A DNA stretch of 11,247 nt from Bacteroidaceae bacterium (lineage in GTDB: Bacteria > Bacteroidota > Bacteroidia > Bacteroidales > Bacteroidaceae), in contig JAQVXN010000037.1 in the NCBI GenBank assembly GCA_028709135.1, positions 1 to 11,247 of the forward strand. Reading direction: 5' to 3'. Position 1 is the first letter of the stretch. Each line of letters starts with the position of its first letter. Shown here piece after piece: positions 1 through 5,424 of the stretch. Position numbers and translations under genes: made by a program. The notes under the pieces were generated by a model. It was not told where the DNA came from. It worked only from the letters and a program-made list of their open reading frames with translations, and searched no databases.

Positions 1-421
1 TGAATCTCGTTTCTGCTATTACTGCATATTGCTTCTCTGACATTAAGCCACAACCTCTTTCCGGATATGAAATCGTTCAAACTAATCAACACTCGTTTTT
101 CTAATTTCTTATCCCGAACTCAAGTATTCATACTGAATTGTTTTTACCCAACACTCTTCTAAAAGCGCTAAATTTCATAAAATGGGATTCATTGCAACTT
201 TACCATATTTCTAATCTTTTAAATCGAATTGCAAGACAACCAAATTAGTACCTTTTACCGCACAATAAATAAAGCTATTGCGGATTTTATTTCAATGGAT
301 AAACAAAATCTTTTGAACTTTCGATTAAAGAACACTTTTACAAACTAATAAAATCAGATCTTTTTATGCAGTAATAAAAAATTCGTTCATACTTATTTCC
401 AATAACAAATATTGATTTAAA
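1..421. other. AT-rich intergenic stretch, no gene seen
   Basis: No open frame of useful length, tRNA-like fold or recognisable protein fragment is visible on either strand. The only structure noticed is a weak plus-strand hairpin at 258-283: CCGC and AATA on the left, with a 2-nt bulge between them, pair with TATTGCGG on the right. It is followed by ATTTTATTT and could be a weak terminator for a gene left of the window. It may equally be chance in AT-rich DNA. Confidence 0.6.
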
Positions 422-422
422 C

Positions 423-458
423 AAAAAAGGTTACCCTTTTTATTTATAAGGGTAACCT
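423..458 (-). terminator. Intrinsic terminator of the rplM-rpsI-rpsB-tsf operon
   Basis: A perfect 11-bp inverted repeat pairs AGGTTACCCTT (428-438) with AAGGGTAACCT (448-458) around a 9-nt loop. Read on the minus strand, the stem is followed directly by a run of T (423-427 is all A on the plus strand). It lies 23 nt beyond the tsf stop codon, where an operon terminator is expected. Confidence 0.9.
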
Positions 459-481
459 CTCTATGCTAATAAAAATAAGAT

Positions 482-1306
482 CTATTCAGAACGCAGAGTA
501 AAACGTTTGAAAGCCAAAACAGTACAAGCCTTGTTTGCTTCTTTCAAATAAGTTGCAACTGTTTTTGTTGTATCCATAATGTAATCCTGATTCAATAAGC
601 AGGACTCTTTATAGAATTTGTTCATACGACCTTCAGCAATACGTTCAATCATATTCTCGGGTTTACCCTCTTCGCGGGTTTTCTCCTTTGCTATCTCAAA
701 CTCTCTTTCGCGAATATCTTCTGGAACATCTTTTTCACAGATGGAAACTGGGTTCATAGCTGCAATCTGCATAGCAACACCATGACCGTATTCTGCAGGA
801 ACATTTTCACTTAAAGCAACCATCGTGCAAAGTGTATTTTTTGCCTGGTGATTGTAGCATGAAATGTTTTCTCCTTCAATGGTCATGTAGCCATCAAGTT
901 CCATTTTTTCACCTGTAATACCACTACGATCCGTAACAGCCTGTTCTACAGAAAATCCATTCAACATCAAAGCCTTAACTTCATCCAGCGTTTTGCTCTT
1001 GTTGATAACAGCCAAATCAAGAATACTTTGGGCCAGTTTTATAAAATCTGCATTATTTGCAACAAAATCCGTTTCGCACTTCAAAGCGAGAATGGCACCA
1101 AAACCATTTTCTGCTTTGCAAAGGACGCAACCTTCTGCAGCCTCACGGTCAGAACGCTTTGCAGCGACAGCCTGTCCTTTGGCACGAATAATTTCGATAG
1201 CTGCCTCAATATCATTATTGGCCTCAGCCAATGCTTTTTTGCAATCCATCATACCAGCACCCGTCATTTTGCGGAGCTTAGTAATATCTGCTATTGTAAC
1301 TGCCAT
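482..1306 (-). CDS. tsf: Translation elongation factor Ts (EF-Ts)
   Basis: EF-Ts is the cytoplasmic guanine-nucleotide exchange factor that releases GDP from EF-Tu so it can reload GTP and aminoacyl-tRNA. The 274-residue product has the N-terminal UBA-like domain with the EF-Ts signature (LRKMTGAGMMDCKKAL, residues 11-26). The TDFVANN motif (79-85) follows; its Asp-Phe contacts EF-Tu. The rest is the EF-Ts core. The length is close to the E. coli protein (about 283) and shorter than the ~330-residue forms I recall from some Bacteroides. The ATG at 1304-1306 begins MAVTIADITKLRKMTG, the usual start. It lies 30 nt downstream of rpsB, the classic rpsB-tsf pairing, and is the last gene before the terminator at 423-458. 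No internal promoter is visible in the short gap. Confidence 0.97.
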   Translation of the reverse strand: MAVTIADITKLRKMTGAGMMDCKKALAEANNDIEAAIEIIRAKGQAVAAKRSDREAAEGCVLCKAENGFGAILALKCETDFVANNADFIKLAQSILDLAVINKSKTLDEVKALMLNGFSVEQAVTDRSGITGEKMELDGYMTIEGENISCYNHQAKNTLCTMVALSENVPAEYGHGVAMQIAAMNPVSICEKDVPEDIREREFEIAKEKTREEGKPENMIERIAEGRMNKFYKESCLLNQDYIMDTTKTVATYLKEANKACTVLAFKRFTLRSE

Positions 1307-1336
1307 AACTCTATCTGTGTCAATAATTAATATTAG

Positions 1337-2206
1337 TTATTTTTCTTCAGCTTCTGCAGCTTTGGGTTCTTCTACTACGACTTCAGGGGCAACTTCAACG
1401 ACTTCTTCTTCATTCTTATCAATGCGAGCGCGTTGAGTACGACGACGACGTGGTTTTGATTCTTCGTCTTCACCATCTTCGGCTTGAGCCTCAGCAGCAG
1501 CTGCATCAGCCTTTTCTAACTTACGTTCTTCCAAGCCTTCAGCAATAGCACCGCAGCAGGCATCCAGCACTGCTTCAATACTCTTTGTGGCATCATCGTT
1601 AGCAGGGATAATAAAGTCGATATTGCGTGGATCTGAATTCGTATCAACAATTCCAAAAACTGGAATACCCAGACGATTAGCCTCATGAACAGCAATTTTC
1701 TCTTTATAAACATCAATAACGAACAACGCAGACGGCAAGCGAGTTAAATCGGCAATAGAACCAAGATTCTTCTCTAATTTGGCACGTTGACGAGAAATCT
1801 GAAGAATTTCGCGCTTTGACAAATTTGAAAATGTTCCATCAGCAGTTAATTTATCGATATTAGCCATTTTCTTCACAGCCTTACGAATCGTTGTAAAGTT
1901 AGTGAGCATGCCACCCGGCCAACGTTCCGTTACATATGGCATATTTACAGACGTTGCTTTCTCAGCAACAATATCTTTAGCTTGTTTTTTAGTAGCAACA
2001 AACAGGATTTTCTTTCCTGATTTGGTGATCTGCTTTAAGGCTTCTGCTGCCTCGTCGATTTTCGCAACCGTTTTATGCAGGTCGATAATATGAATACCAT
2101 TGCGCTCCATAAATATATAGGGAGCCATAGCTGGATTCCATTTTCTCTTTAAATGGCCGAAATGGCAACCAGCCTCTAATAATTGATCAAAATTTGTTCT
2201 TGACAT
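1337..2206 (-). CDS. rpsB: 30S ribosomal protein S2 with acidic C-terminal tail
   Basis: uS2 is a late-assembling protein of the small subunit, near the platform and the mRNA exit region, and is needed for stable S1 binding where S1 is present. The 289-residue product starts MSRTNFDQLLEAGCHFGH. It carries the S2 core through about residue 228, including ERWPGGMLTNFTTI and GIPVFGIVDTNSDP. Beyond the core is a ~60-residue low-complexity tail: Ala/Glu/Asp-rich, then a basic patch (KPRRRRTQRAR), then Glu/Val/Ala-rich to the end. A tail of this kind is absent from E. coli S2 (about 241 residues); I recall similar extensions in Bacteroidota but cannot check. It follows rpsI by 135 nt, a gap with possible leader structure, and precedes tsf by 30 nt. 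Confidence 0.97.
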   Translation of the reverse strand: MSRTNFDQLLEAGCHFGHLKRKWNPAMAPYIFMERNGIHIIDLHKTVAKIDEAAEALKQITKSGKKILFVATKKQAKDIVAEKATSVNMPYVTERWPGGMLTNFTTIRKAVKKMANIDKLTADGTFSNLSKREILQISRQRAKLEKNLGSIADLTRLPSALFVIDVYKEKIAVHEANRLGIPVFGIVDTNSDPRNIDFIIPANDDATKSIEAVLDACCGAIAEGLEERKLEKADAAAAEAQAEDGEDEESKPRRRRTQRARIDKNEEEVVEVAPEVVVEEPKAAEAEEK

Positions 2207-2341
2207 TGTTTTAATTTATTCGTTTACTTTCTTGTTTGTTTTTCGAACCAACTTTCAAGTAGTCCACCTTGCATTCTTAATGTTCTCTAAGGAGGAATCT
2301 CAAAAGTTTAGATACTAAACATCATCTTCCAAGACAGAAAA
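2207..2341 (-). promoter_or_regulatory. Possible structured leader between rpsI and rpsB
   Basis: This 135-nt gap is much longer than the 6-nt and 30-nt spacings elsewhere in the operon. In the mRNA sense, a perfect 6-bp hairpin (GTTTAG/CTAAAC, 2306-2320) is followed by TTTTG. Next comes UCCUCCUU (plus-strand 2289-2296), which matches the 16S rRNA anti-Shine-Dalgarno sequence. It can pair with AAGGUGGA further downstream (plus-strand 2263-2270) with one mismatch. No TAnnTTTG promoter is visible here, so rpsB and tsf are probably read through from rplM. Regulation of rpsB by S2 through a leader is known in gammaproteobacteria; that this gap acts similarly is inference. Confidence 0.35.
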
Positions 2342-2728
2342 TTAACGTTTACTGAATTGGAATCTGCGACGTGCTTTGGGACGTCCCGGTTTTTTACGCT
2401 CAACTTCACGGCTATCGCGAGTTACGAAGCCTTGTGCGCGCAATGCACTTTTATCTTCTGCGTTGATTTTCACAAGAGCGCGAGCAATAGCCAAACGGGC
2501 TGCTTGCGATTGTCCAGTAAAACCACCACCAAAGATATTTAGTTGAATGTCATACTTTTCCAGAGCATCAAGAACCTCCAACGGCTGTTTTACAACGTAC
2601 TGCAGCATAGGTGAAGGGAAATATTCATTGAGTTCTCTTTTGTTTACTATAATTTTACCGCTACCTTCGGTCACATAGACACGTGCAACAGCACTTTTAC
2701 GTCTGCCTAATGCATTTACTACTTCCAT
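2342..2728 (-). CDS. rpsI: 30S ribosomal protein S9
   Basis: uS9 sits in the 30S head, and its C-terminal basic tail reaches toward the P-site tRNA. The 128-residue product is full length for bacteria. It has the N-terminal ALGRRKSAVARVYV signature (residues 6-19), the core FGGGFTGQSQAARLAIARAL, and the characteristic basic end PGRPKARRRFQFSKR. The terminal Lys-Arg that contacts tRNA is preserved. The ATG at 2726-2728 lies 6 nt after the rplM stop, so translation is likely coupled to rplM, as in most bacteria. Confidence 0.98.
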   Translation of the reverse strand: MEVVNALGRRKSAVARVYVTEGSGKIIVNKRELNEYFPSPMLQYVVKQPLEVLDALEKYDIQLNIFGGGFTGQSQAARLAIARALVKINAEDKSALRAQGFVTRDSREVERKKPGRPKARRRFQFSKR

Positions 2729-2734
2729 GTCTGA

Positions 2735-3196
2735 TTATTTATACTGATTAATATCAATTGTTTTAGGTGTTTGAGCTTCCTGTTTGTGCTCACTTCCTGC
2801 ATAAACATACAGATTTGTCAACAACTGCGCGCCCAGACGATTTTTTGGCAGCATGCCTTTTACCACTCTTCTCACCAAGCGATCTGCACCGTTGGGTTTC
2901 GCCATAATAGCTGCAGGAGTAATTTCACGTTGACCTCCGGGATAGCCTGTATAACTCAAATAGACACGATCGTTCCATTTGTTACCTGTAAGTTTAACTT
3001 TTGATGCATTGATAATGATTACATTGTCACCGCAGTCGACATTGGGCGTGAAAGTCGGTTTATACTTGCCACGCAGTAGCTTTGCAACTTTCGTGCAAAG
3101 GCGACCAAGCACCTGGTCGGTAGCGTCTACTACCACCCATTCCTTCTGCACTGTTTCTTTATTTACAGAAATGGTCTTGAAACTTAATGTGTTCAC
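2735..3196 (-). CDS. rplM: 50S ribosomal protein L13 (GTG start)
   Basis: uL13 is an early-assembling large-subunit protein that binds 23S rRNA. The 153-residue product shows KEWVVVDATDQVLGRLCTKVAKLLRGK, the VDCGDNVIIINA strand, GYPGG (residues 90-94), and the C-terminal VVKGMLPKNRLG signature followed by LYVYAGSEHKQEAQ. The start codon is GTG (3194-3196). It gives MNTLSFKTIS, matching the N-terminus of Bacteroides L13 as I remember it, so the GTG is chosen over any upstream codon. This is the first gene of the operon, about 130 nt downstream of the promoter at 3332-3339. Confidence 0.97.
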   Translation of the reverse strand: MNTLSFKTISVNKETVQKEWVVVDATDQVLGRLCTKVAKLLRGKYKPTFTPNVDCGDNVIIINASKVKLTGNKWNDRVYLSYTGYPGGQREITPAAIMAKPNGADRLVRRVVKGMLPKNRLGAQLLTNLYVYAGSEHKQEAQTPKTIDINQYK

Positions 3197-3326
3197 TTTT
3201 AAAATTTTAATTCGTTTACCACTAAAAAACTTTCTTTTTGTGCTCCGTTCAAAGGCAGGTTGGCCAAAACCTTTTCCTCATTACATCACACATTGGGCCT
3301 CTTTTGAGGCCACTTGATAATAATCG
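3197..3326 (-). promoter_or_regulatory. rplM 5' leader with two hairpins
   Basis: The predicted transcript begins near 3325-3327 and has an untranslated leader of about 130 nt. In mRNA sense, the first hairpin is GGCCTC-AAAA-GAGGCC (3296-3311), a perfect 6-bp GC-rich stem with an A4 loop. The second is AGGTT-TTGGCC-AACCT (3257-3272). This second segment can instead pair AAAGG with CCTTT, so two alternative folds exist. The GGCC in its loop is complementary to the GGCC arms of the first hairpin. A long, foldable leader before rplM suggests autogenous control, as L13 leaders do in Firmicutes. The structures are visible; the function is inferred. Confidence 0.45.
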
Positions 3327-3331
3327 GCGTG

Positions 3332-3339
3332 CAAAGATA
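3332..3339 (-). promoter_or_regulatory. Bacteroidota -7 promoter element for the rplM operon
   Basis: On the minus strand the sequence reads TATCTTTG followed by CA, a perfect match to the TAnnTTTG -7 consensus of the Bacteroidota primary sigma factor. About 19 nt upstream there is only a T-rich -33 region, not a perfect TTTG. It lies between the terminator of the upstream unit and rplM, the expected place. Confidence 0.75.
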
Positions 3340-3393
3340 CTTATTTTTAATAAACTAAAAATCTTTGTCGAGTTATTTTTTTAAAGTAATAAC

Positions 3394-3440
3394 AAAAAAA
3401 ACGCCTTTTTCTGTCTTTCGTGACATTTCAGGCGTTTTTT
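3394..3440 (-). terminator. Terminator of the purB-asnS unit (bidirectional shape)
   Basis: An 11-bp inverted repeat, AAAAAACGCCT (3396-3406) with AGGCGTTTTTT (3430-3440), encloses a 23-nt loop. The loop contains a small internal TGTC/GACA stem (3412-3415 with 3422-3425). Both ends are A/T tracts, so it can terminate in either direction. It lies 58 nt past the stop of the PrcB-like gene and upstream of the rplM promoter, so it most likely separates the two minus-strand operons. Confidence 0.82.
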
Positions 3441-3498
3441 GTTCTTTTACAATTCATAAAATTGATCATCAATCCTTTCATAAAAAAAATGATGAAAT

Positions 3499-3987
3499 TT
3501 ATTTGACAACTTCTTTCAACTGCACTTTTCCAATATATTTCTTATCTACCACAATAAGTAAAAATGGGTGTATTGTATATGATTGCTTTGCGCCAACTGT
3601 TGTTTGATATTCAAATACCAATTCACCAGCACTGTTTTGATGTAGACCGATTGCTTTCATTTCTATTGAATGATCACTCTCAGGTTTTGCAGCTACAATG
3701 ACATATTGTTTTTTGAAATCTATCGGCGTTGGTCTTCCATTTCTACCCATTACAGCTGCAGCACCAAAAATTTGATCAAATTCGTTTTGTGTATTAATTT
3801 TTGGTGATGTTATTGTTTTTATACTGTTTTGAATGAAATAATTATTTGCCAACTGAAATGGGATATTCTGTGTTGTTTGAAGCACCTCATTTTTCACCTT
3901 TGTTTTTACGCATTTTGCCATAGAATTTTCAGGACAAAACACCGAGAACAAGGCACAAGCAGCTATTATGCAAACTGAAAATCTCAT
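3499..3987 (-). CDS. Exported PrcB-like small protein
   Basis: The 162-residue product starts with a signal peptide: a hydrophobic stretch at residues 4-17 and a likely type I cleavage after NSMA (residue 24). Cys18 does not sit in a good lipobox, so a lipoprotein is less likely. The mature part is probably mostly beta-strand. Its second half (NEFDQIFG, FKKQYVIVAAKP, KQSYTIHPFLLIVVDKKYIGKVQLKE, about residues 68-158) resembles the PrcB_C domain, first named for a protein associated with the PrtP (dentilisin) protease complex of Treponema. I recognise this by eye from strand pattern and motifs, not by a search. The gene starts 15 nt after asnS and ends before the terminator at 3394-3440, so it is probably co-transcribed with asnS. 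No functional link to tRNA charging is evident. Molecular function is unknown. Confidence 0.7.
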   Translation of the reverse strand: MRFSVCIIAACALFSVFCPENSMAKCVKTKVKNEVLQTTQNIPFQLANNYFIQNSIKTITSPKINTQNEFDQIFGAAAVMGRNGRPTPIDFKKQYVIVAAKPESDHSIEMKAIGLHQNSAGELVFEYQTTVGAKQSYTIHPFLLIVVDKKYIGKVQLKEVVK

Positions 3988-4002
3988 TTTCTAAAATGAT
4001 TA

Positions 4003-5406
4003 TTAGAACTCTGCCGTCTTAGGCGTACGCGGGAAAGGAATCACGTCACGAATATTCTGCATACCCGTCACGAAAAGAATCAGGCGTTCAAAACCAAGTC
4101 CGAAACCTCCATGAGGACACGTACCATATTTGCGTGTATCCAGATACCACCACATATCTTTCATGGAAATGTTGCGAGCTACAATTTGATCTTTCAGTTT
4201 CTCGTAGTTCTCCTCACGCACACTGCCACCAATAATTTCGCCAATCTGCGGGAACAATACGTCGGTGCCTTGTACGGTTTTACCATCTTCATTTATCTTC
4301 ATGTAGAAAGCCTTGATTTCCTTGGGATAATCGATCATGATAACAGGTTTCTTGAAATAATCTTCCACCAGGAAACGCTCATGCTCACTAGCCAAATCAA
4401 CACCCCAATAAACAGGAAATTCGAATTTATGGCCGTTTTTGGCAGCTTCTTCAAGAATTTTGATACCTTCCGTATAGGGCAACCGGACAAAATCCTCGGA
4501 AACAACAGCATTAAGACGTTCTAGCAATGATTTATCGATCATTTTATTCAGAAATTCCAAATCGTCTTTACAATTATCCAAAGCCCAGCGAATACAATAT
4601 TTAATGAAATCCTCTTCCAAATCCATTAAATCAATCAAATCAATGAAGGCAACTTCAGGTTCAATCATCCAGAACTCGGCCAAATGGCGCGGTGTATTGG
4701 AATTTTCGGCACGAAAAGTAGGACCAAAAGTATAAATGGCACCCAGTGCAGTAGCGCCGAGTTCTCCCTCCAACTGTCCACTTACTGTCAATGACGTCAT
4801 TTTACCGAAGAAGTCGTCGGAGTAGTCTATTTTTCCATCTTCACCTTTTTTGAGATTATAAAGATTTTTCGTTGTCACCTGAAACATTTCACCAGCGCCT
4901 TCACAATCACTGGCCGTAATCAGAGGAGTATTGAAATAGAAAAAACCATGTTCATGAAAATAATGATGAATAGCAATTGCCATATTGTGACGAATGCGAA
5001 AAACCGCACCAAACGTATTGGTTCGCAAACGCAAGTGAGCATATTGTCGCATATATTCAAACGTTTGTCCCTTTTTCTGCATGGGGAAATCGGATGGGCA
5101 GGAACCCAAAATTTCTATTTCAGTAGCCTGCACCTCACTGGCCTGACCAGCACCCGGGCTTTTAGTCAATACGCCATTCACACTTAGGCAAGCCCCCGTT
5201 GTAATTTGTTTGAAAAGATCAGCATCAAACTTCTCCGCATCAGCTACAATTTGTACATTTTTAATTGTTGAGCCATCGTTTAAGGCTATAAAATTTACAG
5301 CTTTACTACCACGGTGTGTACGCACCCATCCTCTCACATTAACAATTGAACCGTAGGACTCAGAGGTGAGTACATCTACAATTTTAGTTCTTCTAATCTT
5401 GTCCAT
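4003..5406 (-). CDS. asnS: Asparaginyl-tRNA synthetase
   Basis: This class IIb synthetase charges tRNA-Asn with asparagine using ATP in the cytoplasm. The 467-residue product has the N-terminal OB-fold anticodon-binding domain (about 20-103, with VRGWVRTHRGSK). The catalytic domain holds motif 2 (FRAENSNTPRHLAEF, 231-245, then WMIEPE) and motif 3 (GFGLGFERLILFVTG, 434-448), and the protein ends IRDVIPFPRTPKTAEF. The length equals the E. coli enzyme (466). The FGPTFRAENSNT block and the PFPRTP ending match AsnRS rather than AspRS. The ATG at 5404-5406 gives the usual short N-terminus. It lies 17-18 nt downstream of the pseudouridine synthase gene and 15 nt upstream of the PrcB-like gene, so it is an internal gene of the purB unit. 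A direct route for Asn-tRNA means the transamidation route is not required for asparagine. Confidence 0.97.
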   Translation of the reverse strand: MDKIRRTKIVDVLTSESYGSIVNVRGWVRTHRGSKAVNFIALNDGSTIKNVQIVADAEKFDADLFKQITTGACLSVNGVLTKSPGAGQASEVQATEIEILGSCPSDFPMQKKGQTFEYMRQYAHLRLRTNTFGAVFRIRHNMAIAIHHYFHEHGFFYFNTPLITASDCEGAGEMFQVTTKNLYNLKKGEDGKIDYSDDFFGKMTSLTVSGQLEGELGATALGAIYTFGPTFRAENSNTPRHLAEFWMIEPEVAFIDLIDLMDLEEDFIKYCIRWALDNCKDDLEFLNKMIDKSLLERLNAVVSEDFVRLPYTEGIKILEEAAKNGHKFEFPVYWGVDLASEHERFLVEDYFKKPVIMIDYPKEIKAFYMKINEDGKTVQGTDVLFPQIGEIIGGSVREENYEKLKDQIVARNISMKDMWWYLDTRKYGTCPHGGFGLGFERLILFVTGMQNIRDVIPFPRTPKTAEF

Positions 5407-5424
5407 TGTTTTTATTCCTTAAGT

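Noticed and set aside
258..283. Hairpin followed by ATTTTATTT as a terminator for a gene left of the window.
   Set aside because: The stem needs a 2-nt bulge and the tail is a weak T tract. No upstream gene is visible, so it is only mentioned in the intergenic entry.
993..1436. A plus-strand open frame of 147 codons opposite tsf and rpsB.
   Set aside because: It crosses two real genes and their gap on the opposite strand, and reflects the complementary sequence of Ala/Glu-rich codons.
2288..2295. TAAGGAGG on the plus strand looks like a canonical Shine-Dalgarno site.
   Set aside because: No start codon follows at a usable distance on that strand, and this phylum rarely uses such sites. The minus-strand reading as an anti-SD-like segment is kept as a separate, tentative finding.
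4111..4524. A plus-strand open frame of 137 codons opposite asnS.
   Set aside because: It is antisense to conserved asnS sequence and its translation shows no recognisable domain.
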